Positions 23,516 to 35,658 of a stretch of 64,000 bases of DNA are shown piece after piece (positions within the stretch are counted from its first letter, which is position 1; every line of letters starts with the position of its first letter). This DNA is from Ctenosaura bakeri (taxonomy: Eukaryota > Chordata > Lepidosauria > Squamata > Iguanidae): contig CAOLHI010001836.1 in the NCBI GenBank assembly GCA_948474755.1, positions 1-64,000 of the forward strand. The letters are read 5' to 3'. The position numbers and the translations under genes were made by a program. Below the pieces are notes generated by a model. It had not been told where the DNA came from and did not search any database. It saw only the letters and a program-made list of their open reading frames with translations.

Positions 23516-23686
23516 CTTTGAAGTAGCTGCTAGCCTCTGCTCCACATTTCTGAGGAGACTGCTGGTTTTATCTCCTTTTTGTTCTACATGGTGCTGCAGA
23601 TGTAGCATTGCTGCCAATTGTGAACTGCGAGTATTCAGTGTCGCTGATAACAGGATTTTTTTCATTCTCATTGATGCTGAACAACT
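23516..23686 (-). CDS. CFAP46: CFAP46 exon 15
   Basis: This exon has 171 nt, phase 0-0, acceptor ATTACAG and donor GTAACT. It encodes SCSASMRMKKILLSATLNTR, SSQLAAMLHLQHH and VEQRLAATSK. It continues directly from ALYQ of exon 14 and is strongly conserved. A near full-length L1 lies in the following intron. Confidence 0.95.
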
Positions 23687-24517
23687 CTGTAATATTTTAA
23701 TAATTGTCTAGTTCAGCAAACGTTTGAAACAGATGGTTACTGAAAAGTCCTATGAAGCAATATTAAATGAAGTGGCACATGTACTGCTATTAATTATAAA
23801 CACAGTAAAGTCTGGATTTTTTTAGTAATTTCATTTCATTTTTCAGTTTGCCCTCCTCTTCTTTTTTTAAAATGAGATCACAGCATTGTACACAACACCC
23901 TGTATTTTATCAACAAAACAACTTCAGGAAATAGGTTAGGGAGAGAGTGATCAGCTCAATGCCACCTTGTAAACTTCATGGTTGAGCAGGGATCTAAACT
24001 TAGATCTCTCTCCAACATCTAACCCTAATCCTGATTAGGGTTAGCCATACCTCATGCGAATGAAAATGTAATGTAATGTTGTTCTAGTTACTATGAATCA
24101 TGATTAACTTTTAGCCAGTGTAAAAGGGAGGCTGCAAATCCTGATTAAAGCTTATTATACTTACCATTATCCAGGCCTAGTACACTGCAGACATAAGGTT
24201 GATCACTGTTACTATCAACCAAAAAAGGAGGAGGATATGCAAGGATAAAGGCAGGAGTAGCATATGAGTTCATGTCATGCTCTCAATTACCATATCATTG
24301 TTAAATGATTGCTAACATTATTTTTGCAGAAGCTTTAACGGTGTCCATTACATACTTAAATATAACAATTACATTACAAAGCAATGGCCATCACTAAGCA
24401 AAGATAATGATTTCATTCAGTAATATAATGATCTCTGGTTATAGTTTTATAAATTTTTTTACATTAATTTAGCTGATTATTGTTCTTACAAGGAAGATAA
24501 CATATCAGTTGTCTTAC
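23687..24517. other. Intron, nothing recognised except a telomere-like palindrome
   Basis: It contains CTAACCCTAATCCTGATTAG followed by GGTTAG near 24019-24044, a short inverted match to the telomere repeat. No other element is seen. Confidence 0.5.
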
Positions 24518-24697
24518 TTGATAAAGGGCTAAAAACTGGGCAGCTGAAACTGGGTCAAATCGTCCAAAGCATTCAACCATTTCCAAACTAGCAGCAGCCA
24601 AGGTATCAAGCATGTTGTTATTAATTGCAACATTAATGCACTGTAGCAAAACTTCTGTTGACTGAAACAGGTATTTCTGTGTCCACATCTGTCTCCT
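24518..24697 (-). CDS. CFAP46: CFAP46 exon 14
   Basis: This exon has 180 nt, phase 0-0, acceptor ACTATATAG and donor GTAAGA. It encodes 60 residues including LLQCINVAINNNMLDTLAAA, SLEMVECFGRFDP and AQFLALYQ. This is one of the CFAP46 signature regions and among the most diagnostic exons here. Confidence 0.95.
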
Positions 24698-25597
24698 CTA
24701 TATAGTAAAAATAAAAAGCTATTCAATTCAGTATTACTTAAACTACATATATACACTACAAACATGCAGGTGTCTATGACTTTAAGGAATGTAAAGATTC
24801 TGGTCAAGAATCAAAGGTGTTCCTCTCATGGATTCTGCTGCTGTTCTCAGACCCGACAACGCTTCTGCTCTCCCGCAGTCCCCTGTCTACCCCAAAAACT
24901 GTTCCACAGGGCTAGAAAGCCCTAGGAGAGATTTTTTGGGGCCACAAAGGGCTGCATCAGGAGAGTCTACAGAAGAAAGTCTGGAATGTGCAGGTGTCAG
25001 ATACTGAATTACCCCATCAGACATGCCCTTTGATCTGGTAACAATTTTTACTAATAAAAATTTATATGCCTATAGACAGATTGCCTGCTGCTCATCTCAA
25101 AAATCAATCAGGCACTCTGAATGCCTGGAAAATCTAGAGATTTCTGTCTTTGAACAGCCTCACTCTGGCTTGCTGCCTGCTATAACAGACTCAGCTCCAA
25201 TAGGATAAAGAATGCCTTGTGGGACACTTAAAGATGTGGCCTGCTTCCTAGCAACCAGAGGAAAACTGCACTAACAGTGCAGTGATGCTAGGAGCACAAT
25301 TTTTTGATGTAGATCATGGAAGTTAGATACCCCACTGGCAGCATGCTTTAGCTGTGAATGCCAGGAAGGAAGAGACATTTTATAGGACTTTTTCATCTTT
25401 GTGAGACTTGTTTACAATCTGCTGCATCAAACATCCCCACATAAATGAGAGTGTGTCTTCCTTTGGACTAATGATTTGATATAGTAGGTGGTAAATGCAG
25501 TTTGTTGGAGCAGGCTGTAGCACCTTCAGACTAGAGTACAGAAATTTGCCTCAAAGGAATTCAAGCAGAGGTGCCTGCATCATTGAGCAACATTATG
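24698..25597. other. Intron, nothing recognised
   Basis: Unassigned sequence of intron 13-14. Confidence 0.45.
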
Positions 25598-25797
25598 GGC
25601 CTTTCCACACTACACTGTTGTAGTGCTATTATTTCACTTTCAACATTCTATGGAATCCTGAGGTTTGCAGTTTGGGGAGGAGGATTTAGAATTCTCAGCC
25701 AGAGAGCTCTTTGGCCTCAGTAAAGTACAAACCCCAGGATTGTGGAGGACGTTGAAAGTGGAATAATAGCACTATAACAGTGTAGTATGGAAAGGCC
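25598..25797. mobile_element. 200-bp palindromic MITE
   Basis: Fold-back ends GGCCTTTCCACACTACACTG and the reverse complement CAGTGTAGTATGGAAAGGCC, with CCACTTTCAACRT and TGGAATCCTGRGGTTTGCAG arms. No clean target duplication is visible (ATG against CTA). Same family as the elements at 1481 and 16800. Confidence 0.8.
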
Positions 25798-27145
25798 CTA
25801 CATCTTTTTCCTTCCTATAGTTGTCACATCATTACAATAGCAGATAATGTTCTGGAACAAAACTGATTACCCAAATCATAATACTTGACCATATTTGAGA
25901 GACATTCCCAGAGAAAAGATTCGTGCAGAGATACAAGGGATGATTTCTGCTCAAACTGGATAATTCTGCCAAGTTGCTTCATTTAAATGACTGAGGAACA
26001 TCAGTGCAAAAGAAAATTACCACTTCTGAGAGAAGCTAATTGCAAGGAGGCAAGGCTAGAGCAGTGAATTATGCAGATACACAAAATGGAGGCTTATTCT
26101 TTGAGTGCTTACTCTGGATTTCCAGAAGATCTTTGTATATTCCTCCATTTAGTTTGGAAAACAGTCACAAAGTAAGCTGCATTATGCTGACAGGATTTCA
26201 GGCAATATACCTTCCTAATAGCCAGAGATCTTGGGAATTACCCGGTGGTCTTCCATCCAAGAATTAACCAGGCCTGACCACACTTAGTATCCAAAATCAG
26301 ATGAGATCAGTTTGTCTAGTTTGCAAATGGTACTGCCAACAACAAATAATGCCCCACAACATACAGTTTAGAAATTTCTGGCATACATTCTCTGGATCTA
26401 TTTCTTCCAAGTAACATTTAGGAGTGGGGTGTAACAGGCACAAGAGATTCCCTCCTCCTAGTTTTGGGATTTGTGCATCAAAATGCAACTGTTTCATGAA
26501 CAGTTTTTTCACTGCTGCCTTTGGAATTAGTGGCAACAGTTGAGAAACTAAGAACGTGTCCTAGCAGCCACACTTTTCTGGTAGGTGTAGCAGAGCAATT
26601 CAAAAACATGTGGACTAACTAGCTTGCCAAAATGCCCCACAGCAACTTCATTCTGGGTCTATTTAAAGGTAAATGGCATCTCCCACAAAAATAGCAGCTG
26701 CCAGTGGCAGTCTGACATTTTTTCCCCAATGGTTATTGTTTTTCCACAAAAGAGAATGCTGTCTCAGGAAGTTTGGGAAAAAAATAAAATCTCCTGTGAT
26801 TTTCAGCTCTTTTTGAAATACTCAGCAACTGGTATGATGAAGAAATGAAAAATGAGGAAGGACTCTTTTAATAGAGGGACAAAAGCAGAGAAGTGAGAAA
26901 AGTACATGAGAAAAATACCTTCAGGTTTCAACCTTTTTAATTTCTTCTCTTTCACAGTTTGTTCAAATCCTATATTACTTCCCTTCTTTAATAATTTTGT
27001 ATTAAATTAAAATATTATCATAATATTTAACAGGTTAAGTGGGAAAATCTTCCTTAATATATATTCTTCATTGCTGGTCTTCAGAGTAGTTTAGCCAATC
27101 TTGATCTTAGAAATGTTTTTACTCATTCTTGTCACATCAATGTAC
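25798..27145. other. Intron, one 5S-like SINE fragment
   Basis: Unassigned except for 26249-26318, a fragment resembling the 5S-derived head of the SINE at 44305 (CCATCCAAGAATTAACCAGG, GATGAGATCAG). No other element is recognised. Confidence 0.5.
26249..26318 (-). mobile_element. 5S-headed SINE fragment
   Basis: The reverse complement resembles the internal promoter region of 5S rRNA (GATCTCATCTGATTTTGGAT). It is diverged and very short, so it is not a functional 5S gene. Confidence 0.6.
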
Positions 27146-27292
27146 CTTTAATTCAGCTGCTTTCTTCTGGTACTGCTCAAGCTGTTTTTTAGTAAGTGGC
27201 AAATGAGGTGTTGGAGTTTCAATGTCATCACAATTTGCTTCTGCTTCTGCTTCTGGTGAGGGAGATTTCTCAGATACAGTTTTCGTTTCTTC
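27146..27292 (-). CDS. CFAP46: CFAP46 exon 13 (acidic linker)
   Basis: This exon has 147 nt, phase 0-0, acceptor TGGCCAG and donor GTACAT. It starts EETKTVSEKSPSPEAEAEAN, an acidic Glu/Ala/Ser/Pro linker, and ends with a basic helix LTKKQLEQYQKKAAELK. This low-conservation loop precedes the well-conserved LLQCINVAI block. It was recognised mainly by phase and position. Confidence 0.85.
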
Positions 27293-28294
27293 CTGGCCAT
27301 TACAAACAAATGAATAAGTCACTGTCAACAGCTAATGAACTTCTTAAAAATGTATGCAGCCCAACCTTAAGAACATACACTAGGATGGGAACTCTGACAA
27401 AATTCTGGGGGTGTGGATATCTGAAGTGCCAAGGCAGTCTGGAAGCAGGTTCCTAGGTAACCAGAATAGCAACTGGCTTGAGTTGTATATAGTAATACAG
27501 AAAACACAGTACTATAAAATTATTGAACGGTTCTAAATAAACACTGAAAACTCTCACCCTTTTACACAACAGTGGTATCACGGGGGGTAGAGCTTGTGGA
27601 AAAGACAGGGTGCCTTATTTGATTGGGAATCGCCATACCAGTAAGGGAGAAGTAATGGCCTGTCACAGTAATACAGGAAAATACCTCCTTTGTCCTAGCA
27701 TGGCAAATTAGAACAAATGCATACATATCTGAACATCCAGTGGGGAGAGATGGGCCTGCTGCTCTCAGATAACAGTGCAAGATGTCATTCTAAAGGACAT
27801 TTGGGCATGTCAAGAGCCAAGGTGGTGGTATAAGCTTGAGACTAATATTGAGAGTGAAAGTTTCTCTGATGAGTATTAGCTTACTTTAAGGTTCACATTG
27901 TTTTAGAACTTTATTGCCCCTGCTGAGTTTTGTGTATTTCATAGAGTGGCCTTAAGTGTAACTATAAACAGAGATGCCGTGGTATGAGCCAGCGCTGGTC
28001 TTGATGTTGATAAGGAAACTCCCTGTGAGAACAGGAATCTTCTCTCTGTCTTGGGATGAAGGGAAAGGGAGAACTACAACATCTCCCAAACCCGTATCAC
28101 CATAGAAGGCAATTCCTATTAGAGTATAGAACCCACATCTGTGAGAAATTTCCTCTGCCTAGGATCTCATTCACACTACAGAATTATCATGTTCTTATGC
28201 AATAGAGCCCTGATTTCAGAATGGGCCCCTGATTTCAAAAATAGGAATGCCATCACCTTGTTCTAGAACTCAAAAGACCCATTAGAAACTACGA
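27293..28294. other. Intron, nothing recognised
   Basis: Unassigned intron 12-13 sequence left of the SPIN-like element. Confidence 0.45.
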
Positions 28295-29979
28295 CAGTGG
28301 TTCTCAACCTTCCTAATGCCGCGACCCTTTAATACAGTTCCTCATGTTGTGGTGACCCCCAACCATAAAATTATTTTTGTTGCTACTTCATAACTGTAAT
28401 TTTGCTACTGTTATGAATTGTAATGTAAATATCTGGCATGCAGGATGTATTTCCATTGTTATAAATTGAACATAATTAAAGCATAGTGATTAATCACAAA
28501 AACAATATGTAATTATATATTGTGAAATATTTATTTCTTATTACGTCTCAGGGGACTACACAAGCTTCTTGTGTGTGCCTTCAAGTTGTTCCTGACTTAT
28601 GTTGACCCTAAGGTGGGCATACCATTGGCTAGGAGGGTAAGTGGGTGGGCAAATGAGAAGAGGGCAAGTAACTGCAACGCAAAATTCAAACAAGAAGTTT
28701 CCAAAAGTAGGCTGGAAAGAGAGAGAGAAGACTGCCCATCTCCTAGGAAAAGGAGGTTTCTCCCTTGTTCTGAAATAAACTCCTTTTATAGGCCCAGCCA
28801 GGAATCCCTGGGGTAGCATGATGAGCTCCCCGCCTCCGCCAAAGGGGCTGAGACCCGTGCCGGGCTGCCGCCCAGCCCACCTGCTGAACCCCGCAGAGCA
28901 CCGGGCTGCCTGGAAGCTGCTCCAACCCACAGCTCTCTTTCCCGGCAGATGGACCCTCCCGCCCGCCCTCCCGCACAAGGCCTCCATCAAAACCTTCCCC
29001 CTCCTGCAACCCGCTGACTCTGCCCCCTCCCCGCCCAATGTCCGTGCGAATGGCATCTGATCGGGGTGTTTTGCAGCTCTCCCCCCCTTCCGGGTCAGTG
29101 ACACCGGTGACAAAATGGCAGGCCTGGAAGCTGGCAGTCGTGTTCAGCGTGCACGCAGGGGCGGGGCTGAGGGAGGGGTCCCAGGGGCTCAGAGTCCTCC
29201 CCAACGCCAACGCCCCCCATGCTCCCGTGACAGCAAACCCAGCACAAGGGCAGGTGGCGCATCCCCTTCTGTCTCTCTGCCACTCGCCCAAAGCACGAGC
29301 AGGAAAGGCAACGCAAGTTGCCTGTGGCCAACGGTGCTGCGGGCACCGAGAGCCCGGAGGGAGTGAGGGAGGGGGCAAGCCCAGCAAGAGGCGCCGCCGA
29401 CCAGGCTCTCCCCTCTCCGTGCAAAGCGCAATCCCTCCTCCTGTTGCAGGGTGCCCAGAGCTTCCCTGCTTGCCCGTGGCCCCGTTCCTGCTGCAAGGCC
29501 TCGCTCCAGGTGCGGGCTCAGCCACCCTCCTTTCCTACCTAGCACTTGCTCGCTCGTCTTGGCAGCTCCATGGGGGGAGGAAAAGATGGCGCCATGTCCT
29601 ACTTCAGAGCCTGCCCACCCGCCTGCCCGCCCACCCATGCTCGGTTGCCGCACCAAGGAGCAAGAGGAGGAGGCAGCCCAAGCGAGAAAGGCCGCTGGTG
29701 GGGCAGCGGCGAGGAGGAGGGAGTGGTGCTCCTCCAATGACACAACCCCCCCTGCCCAGAGCAACAGCCGCCTCCTCTCCCCTCCTCCTAGCGCGGGGTC
29801 TCAGAAACAGCCCTCCCATTGGCTGTGAGGTCACCAAATAACAGTGGGGACTGGCTTTTGGCGGGAGGATCAGTGACCTTGTTCCAAAAGGTGGCAGGGC
29901 GGGATAGAGGAGTGGCGACCCCTGTGAAAGGGTCATTCGACCCTTGAAGGGGTCGCGACCCCCAGGTTGAGAACTGCTG
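28295..29979. mobile_element. SPIN-like hAT transposon with GC-rich cargo
   Basis: Left end CAGTGGTTCTCAACCTTCCT and right end AGGTTGAGAACTGCTG are 16-bp inverted repeats (one mismatch). They are flanked by 8-bp direct repeats AACTACGA (28287-28294) and AACTAAGA (29980-29987), as for hAT elements. The first 260 bp and last 80 bp match my memory of the SPIN ('Space Invader') non-autonomous consensus known from Anolis and several mammals. Between them, about 28555-29895 is foreign, CpG-rich sequence that starts with a SINE-tail fragment (28571-28622). I recognise no transposase. Long open frames in the cargo are due to GC content. Confidence 0.85.
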
Positions 29980-31240
29980 AACTAAGAGCAGTGCAGGATC
30001 AAGGGACCACCTGCATTTGACACTTTTATGTTTATATTTTCTGTTACTGAATCCATTGTCCATCTATTTGCCATAAGTAAAGTTATCATGGTAATCTTAG
30101 TAACTTGGTTTTACTTCAGGGTATCTTTTGAAACTATGCAGAGCAGCACCTGAGAGGATCAAGACGTCCAGATCACTAAAAATCTGGAGAAGATTAACCA
30201 CACTACAGTGAAGCTACCAGCTGCCATGGAATCTATTCCTTTAAACAAACATGAGGACAAGCAAATGCAAAAGATGCAAAGTGCCAAGACACAAATCACA
30301 TAAAAACTAGGGCAATGGCATACCTCTGTATTTTGTACACTGAATGCTTTCAATTTTCCCACCCTTCCCCACTTTTTTTCATATCTCTCACAATAACAGT
30401 TATAGTTGCTGAGGGATGTTGGAAGATGTAGTCCAAAAAAAGGAAATGTACAAATTCTGGAAATTCCAGTCTTCAGGGGAAAATTACCATTTTTATGCTG
30501 CTAAAATGGCACTACCCATGCATACAAGGGAGGAATTTGTAAAGCCATGGGAATCCTGAGGTCTACAAAAAATTTTTTTAAAAAGCAAGAAACACGAATA
30601 ATTTTTGAAAAGATACCCTACACAGGGAATTTGACCTCCCTGTGTAAATAATAATAATAAACCTCCATAATAAAGTAAACCTCCATAAAGATTGAGTGAG
30701 CCCACTGTCTGCAGCCTGTTAAATGCTCAAGCGGGGCAGGGAAGGCAAACATTAGGAATAGAGAGGGAAAATGGACCTGCAAGTATCTTGAATAGCATCT
30801 TTCCCCAAGAAAACACTTTTTTATTTTATATATCTATATCCCATTTCTCCCTTGAAGATGACCTCAAGGGAGCTAACAAAATTAATCTGAAGCAGTATAA
30901 TTATATGCATATGCATTCACAAAATATTCACAGGCCTAGTTACATTTTGTAAGTGTATGCCTTACCACTGTACTTGCACACCAGAGAATATCTGAAGGGA
31001 AAGGGCTTGTGTGATCAGCAAGTAAATGCAGACTCCTCCCAGTGAGATAGAGGTATTTAGCTCTGATATCAGGACAGCCAATGTAAAGACTTTGCAGGCT
31101 TGTAAGCTGAGCCTGGGCATTATGACCAATTGTATGACCAAGAGTTATCCATGCCTGTTAGAATCCAGAAAACATAAAATCAGTGGTTTAAGATTTGCTG
31201 GAAATGAGCAAAATGAGCCCACACATGTTGGGACTTTGGC
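29980..31240. other. Intron, nothing recognised
   Basis: Unassigned intron 12-13 sequence between the SPIN-like element and DIRS copy A. Confidence 0.45.
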
Positions 31241-31246
31241 ACCTCC

Positions 31247-31849
31247 TCATAATAACATAAGTAGGTAACAACTTTTTATCCATTTGGATGAGGGAAACAA
31301 TGCCTCAATACACCTCAATCTTTTCATCTGATTTATGTAAACTTTTACTGCTTTCCTGACATCCAGAGAATCCAATTTCTTCTCCAATGGATGTACTCCA
31401 GTTGGGCAGAATGTTGGCAACTCCAAGGAGTGGGTTTCTGCTCTCCTTAAGATCATCTTTGTCAAGAAAGATGGATCAATATTACAGCTTTTCCTTGTCA
31501 GATCTGCAAAGATTTGGACTGACTGACAAGCCAGTTCTGACACTTTTCTGGCTGATGTTATTGCCACTAAAAATAAAACTTTAAAAAGCACCCTCAATAA
31601 ACACTTTTTTAGTGGTTCAAATAGTGCTTTAGTCAAAGTATTCAACACTAAGTTTAAGTCCCATGAGGGAAACCTGTGCACGGTTTGTGGTGCTTCCAGT
31701 GTCACCCTTCTCAGAAACCTTTTTATGTGAGGGTGTGCTGTCAAAGACTTTCTCTCAAAATCTGTCACTGTAGGTAATGCTGACACCCATCTCTTCAAGG
31801 TATTTGGACTTAAACCTTTGGGCAGTTCCACTTGCAGAAAAGCCAGCAT
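31247..31849 (-). pseudogene. DIRS tyrosine recombinase fragment
   Basis: This 200-codon open part of a YR reads LNTLKRWVSALPTV-like core-binding sequence (NTLKRWVSALPT), HPHIKRFLRRVTLE, RFPSWDLNLVLNTLTKALFE and FLVAITSARKVSELA. The last contains the first catalytic Arg (box SARK). The HxxR and Tyr boxes are absent because the frame ends at SKWIKSCYLL. It is homologous to the YRs at 57090 (+) and 58504 (-). Catalytically dead. Confidence 0.85.
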
Positions 31850-32689
31850 GTTTCTGATCTCTACTGGCCCTATATTAACTGCATTCTCAGCATGCTATTT
31901 TCTAAAGGCTTTCCAAGTGTTCTCATATATTCTGTGTAGATTTTCTTCTCAAAGCCCATACAGTACTAGTCACTGCCTCTGTGTAATCTTGTTGCTTCAA
32001 TGACCTCTACTCAGTCTCCAAGCAGTTAACTTCAGCCAAGATGGATTGGGATGCAGAATCAGCCTCTGATGTAACAGATCTTCTCTTTCTGGTAGCTGAT
32101 GTGGTTCCTCCAGACACCTACAGTAACATCAGGAACACCATGGTCTGTGTGGCCAATATGGTGCTATTGGCACCACGTGTGCTTTCTCTTGTTTTCTCTT
32201 GTTTAGCACTCATTGCAGTATTGGCAATGGTGGGAATGCATATAGTAAAGCTTTTGGCCAGGTTACTGATAGAGCATCTTGTGCTATTGTGCTTACACTT
32301 TCATCTACAGAAAATACTCTTTTGCTTTGAAATTCATGCCAGAGGCAAATAAGTTTATCACAAAATTGCCGTACTTTGTCTGCAACAAATTGAATGTCTG
32401 TGCATTTATGCTCCATTCTCCTGGCAATATTTTGTGCCTGCTGAGAAAATTGATTTCCAAATTCAATCTGCCTTTGAGCTATACTGCCAACAGAGAGCCT
32501 AGATTCTTCTCTGCCATGACAGCATTTTTGTTGATTCTTTTATCCATTTCTGCAACTGTGAACCTCTGTGATTTGACAAGTAAGCCTTAACTGTCATGTT
32601 GTTGGTGCATATCTGTATATTCTGCTGTTTTACAGTTGGTGCACTGACCAGATTGGCCCTAGATTTTTGATCTGCTTCCCAATGGTTGA

Positions 32690-33460
32690 GTCATAAGACT
32701 TTCCTACTAACTGTGATTGCTAAATTCGACTTTGCCACAAATGTGGTCATGTCATAGGTCTCACCTGCTACAAACTGACATACTTTTTCTAGTTTTTGCA
32801 GTGCTTTTTGTAAGGTATGAGCACTTATGTCTTTGGAATCCAGAATCTCCTGATGCCATAACACACCCACCCTTATAAACAATGAGGATGCCACAGATGC
32901 CCTGATGCCTAAGGCAGATGACTTAGGGGCTTTTTTGAGTGCCAAATCTATCCTTTTCTCATTAGCATCTTTTAAAAATGTGTCCCCCTCTTTAGGCAGG
33001 ACTGAATGAGGTATCAGGGCTAAGATAGGAGCATCCACTCAGGGAACAGAAAAACTCCATCATGTCCTTTTCACACACGTACAGTTTTCTGCTGTAATTT
33101 GGAAGCCACTTAATGGACTTACCCATTCAGTAATAATTAGGTCTCTAAGTATTTCAGGCAGTAGCATTACATTGTTCTGTGTTGCTACAACACTGCTGCC
33201 ACCCTACTAGATTTGTGCTGTTCTTTCTCTTCACTTTGGCCTATGTTATTAGTTGCATCTAACCTTGAACTTATTAACACCTTTCTTAATATCCCTTTGA
33301 AATTTTTCACTTCAAACAGTCTATTCCTGCTAGGCTCCTTCGTCTTCTCTGTCTTTGAGTTTACCTCACTAATGCTATCTGACCCAACTGACTCAACATC
33401 CATATCAGAATCTACATCTGAATTCTCTATCTCAACCTGTACATCGTCCCTGGCACTCAT
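32690..33460 (-). pseudogene. DIRS gag fragment
   Basis: Two open pieces, 33185-33460 and 32691-33038 (PILALIPHSVLPKEGDTFLK, ALGIRASVASSLFIR, LEKVCQFVAGETYDM). The continuation LNHWEADQKSRANL matches gag of copy B (LRHWEADQKSLNNL). Assigned to gag by order and by similarity between copies, not by a known domain. Confidence 0.65.
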
Positions 33461-34772
33461 TCTTTCTGGTCCCTTAGCATGCTTAGTTTTTTTCCACTAT
33501 CCTTTTGAGGCCTAATGGTTGGTTGTATGGCAGTTCTTTCATTCTTCTGAGTCTCCTTCAATTCTATTTGTTTGTGCACCTTAGCCTTCCTATTTTATGT
33601 CTATCTCTGCCTACCCATAATTAACTGTTCTGAATTCATTGCATCTTCCTTTGAAAAAAAACAACTGCTTGAAATTAATTCTGTTTTCATTTACTTTAGG
33701 ATCTTGAGCCATTGTAGTTATCTGATTCATGAAATTCATTACACTGGAAACATTACCTAAATTACTCCCTGTATTTAATAAGTTAATCATGTTAAACAAC
33801 TTATTAATGCTATTCAAATTCATCCCACTGAACACATTTTGAGTACTCAATAAATGCTGAAATTTAGTCTGCACCTCAGCTGCTATTAACTCCTTCATTC
33901 AGAGCACTCTACCCTATGTTAGTATTAAATTGCTGATTTTCCTGCTCTAGCTCCAATTCATCTAAAGTAATTATATTTCCCTGCTCTCTTGCTGTGCTTG
34001 CTGACATAGCTGAGGCCAAATAGTTGAGAAATCACTGCTTGATGCCCATTTCCTGCTGCAGCGATGCAATTTTCTCCTTCTCACTTTATTGGGCTGGCTG
34101 CTTGTGCACAGGCAGAGACTCAGTGTACAACGCATTACTCTCTCTGATTGGCTGCTTATCATGCTGAGATCCATTCTGCCTCCCAGCCAGGAATCTGTGC
34201 TTCCAAGATGGTGACCGGAAGTTACACCTCTGCTTTTGAGCTCCACTGGCTCCTTTACACCCCTGAGATTCTTCCCTGGTGCTAAGTTAATCTTCACTTT
34301 AGATTTACTCTTTAGCTTTTGGGGCCTTCATGTCTTGGCAATTGCCAAATTCTTTGTGTTTACTGCTAGTATCTGCTGCTGTGGCAAGCAGTTTTTGGCT
34401 TTCCTTTCACTTGAAGAAATAAATATTTTCTTCAGAACTGAGTCTGCAATTGTATCTGAGGAACTTTTCTGTGAGGCCTGCTCACCTTTTGTGCTCAACT
34501 GAGTAGTCATTTCACCCTCTTTAGCCATCATACTTGCGGCATTGGGGGAGGTATTCTTTTCCATTTCATCCCCTACTTGCCACTGCCATTTCTCAGAAGG
34601 CACCTGGTTTTCCTCATTTTCTAAATCAATTTTGCAGTGCTTAGATTGCCATATGGATTCAGACCATTAGCTTTTCATAATACTTACTAACCTGTGTCTT
34701 TCTTCCTGTTTCCATACTAAAAGCATATAGAAAAGATTTTGTAATATAAATAAATTATACTTAACCACTAAC

Positions 34773-34961
34773 CTGTTCAACAGAAGCAGGATCAGGTGTA
34801 AACCTGACAAAGTCCTCAATGATTTGCTCAATTTGTTCTGCTCTGGCCTCCTTCTTTTTTCCCTCAATATTGATAAGAACAAAAATATCCAGAATTATCT
34901 CTATGAGGATTAACTTCATGTTAGCAAGTTTTCTCATCAGTGGTGTGCTAATATTTCTTGT
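34773..34961 (-). CDS. CFAP46: CFAP46 exon 12
   Basis: This exon has 189 nt, phase 0-0, acceptor AATTTCAG and donor GTTAGT. It encodes 63 residues: PLMRKLANMKLILIEIILDI, then a charged helix AEQIEQIIEDFVRF. The hydrophobic stretch is a buried helix of the repeat array rather than a membrane span. A DIRS fragment fills the following intron. Confidence 0.9.
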
Positions 34962-35522
34962 CTGAAATTTTTTAAAAAATGTAAATGTAAGTCAAGCAGT
35001 TAACACCAGATTCAGGTTCATATGGACACAGTAGACGTCTAGTGAAATTGTATCCAGGATGAAGAACTAGTACTGCAGAATGTAGAAGAGCTCCCAGCTT
35101 TCAGCCATTGACATGCTATTTTTGCCTCAAGAAGATTGGATGCCTCATGTAATGGAAAACACTACTTTGAAAAGATTTTTTTAAAGGAAGGAAAAGCAAG
35201 GGAAAGGGCAACCAAACTGAATAATAAGAAGAAAGAATTGTGCAGTTTTTCAGGGATACAATTAATTAATTTTTTAAATAAATATTAGAACAATTAGAAA
35301 AGGTGATGTCTGTTGTCATTCTCAAGGGACTGTCCACAGACTCTCTTCTAGCCAGCAAATATTTATTTATAATGAAGGAGCTGCAGTAACGTGCAAACAT
35401 TGACGCCAAATGATTCTCCAGATTATTTGTATTTTCAAATATTCACCAGAATTCTGAGACACTGCCAACAGGGGTATTTTCCACATTTTGATTGTTGTTA
35501 ACAAACATATCATCTGACTTAC

Positions 35523-35658
35523 CTCGTTAACTGGAAGCACATTATTAATATGTTGAAAAAACTCTTCCATTTGTGATACTGCTTCTTGAGCTATTCTGTA
35601 TGCATCTAGGTAATGACTCTGCTTGTCTACAGTGTATGATGTCTGTTTACCTAGGATC
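35523..35658 (-). CDS. CFAP46: CFAP46 exon 11
   Basis: This exon has 136 nt: one base plus 45 codons. Acceptor TTTTTTGCAG, donor GTAAGT. It encodes ILGKQTSYTVDKQSHYLDAY and RIAQEAVSQMEEFFQHI, amphipathic helices compatible with a TPR-like array. Confidence 0.9.

Larger units (their letters stand above)
31241..34660 (-). mobile_element. DIRS retrotransposon copy A, internally deleted
   Basis: Minus-strand order: gag N-terminal part (about 34600-33970), gag (33460-32650), end of RNase H (TNNMTVKAYLSN and NLEINFLSR), post-RNase H region (ALLYAFPPLPIL, then APYWPHRPW), and YR (31849-31247). Gag ...LNHWEADQKS is joined directly to the RNase H tail near 32640, so the RT and most of RNase H are deleted. 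The YR C-terminal third and the terminal hairpin are missing. Frameshifts and stops throughout. Confidence 0.78.

Noticed and set aside
24019..24044. Interstitial telomere sequence
   Set aside because: Only a short inverted match of two TTAGGG-like units. Too short to be more than chance.
26249..26318. A 5S rRNA gene
   Set aside because: Only about 70 diverged bases remain and the context is a SINE body seen elsewhere. The same holds for 44453-44525.
28743..29525. Long open frames (up to about 267 codons) on both strands in the GC-rich cargo of the SPIN-like element
   Set aside because: Several overlapping frames on both strands are open at once, as expected for CpG/GC-rich DNA. None shows a recognisable domain or splice support.
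32041..32352. Plus-strand 103-codon hydrophobic frame
   Set aside because: It is antisense to the RNase H/post-RNase H remains of DIRS copy A and has no support of its own.
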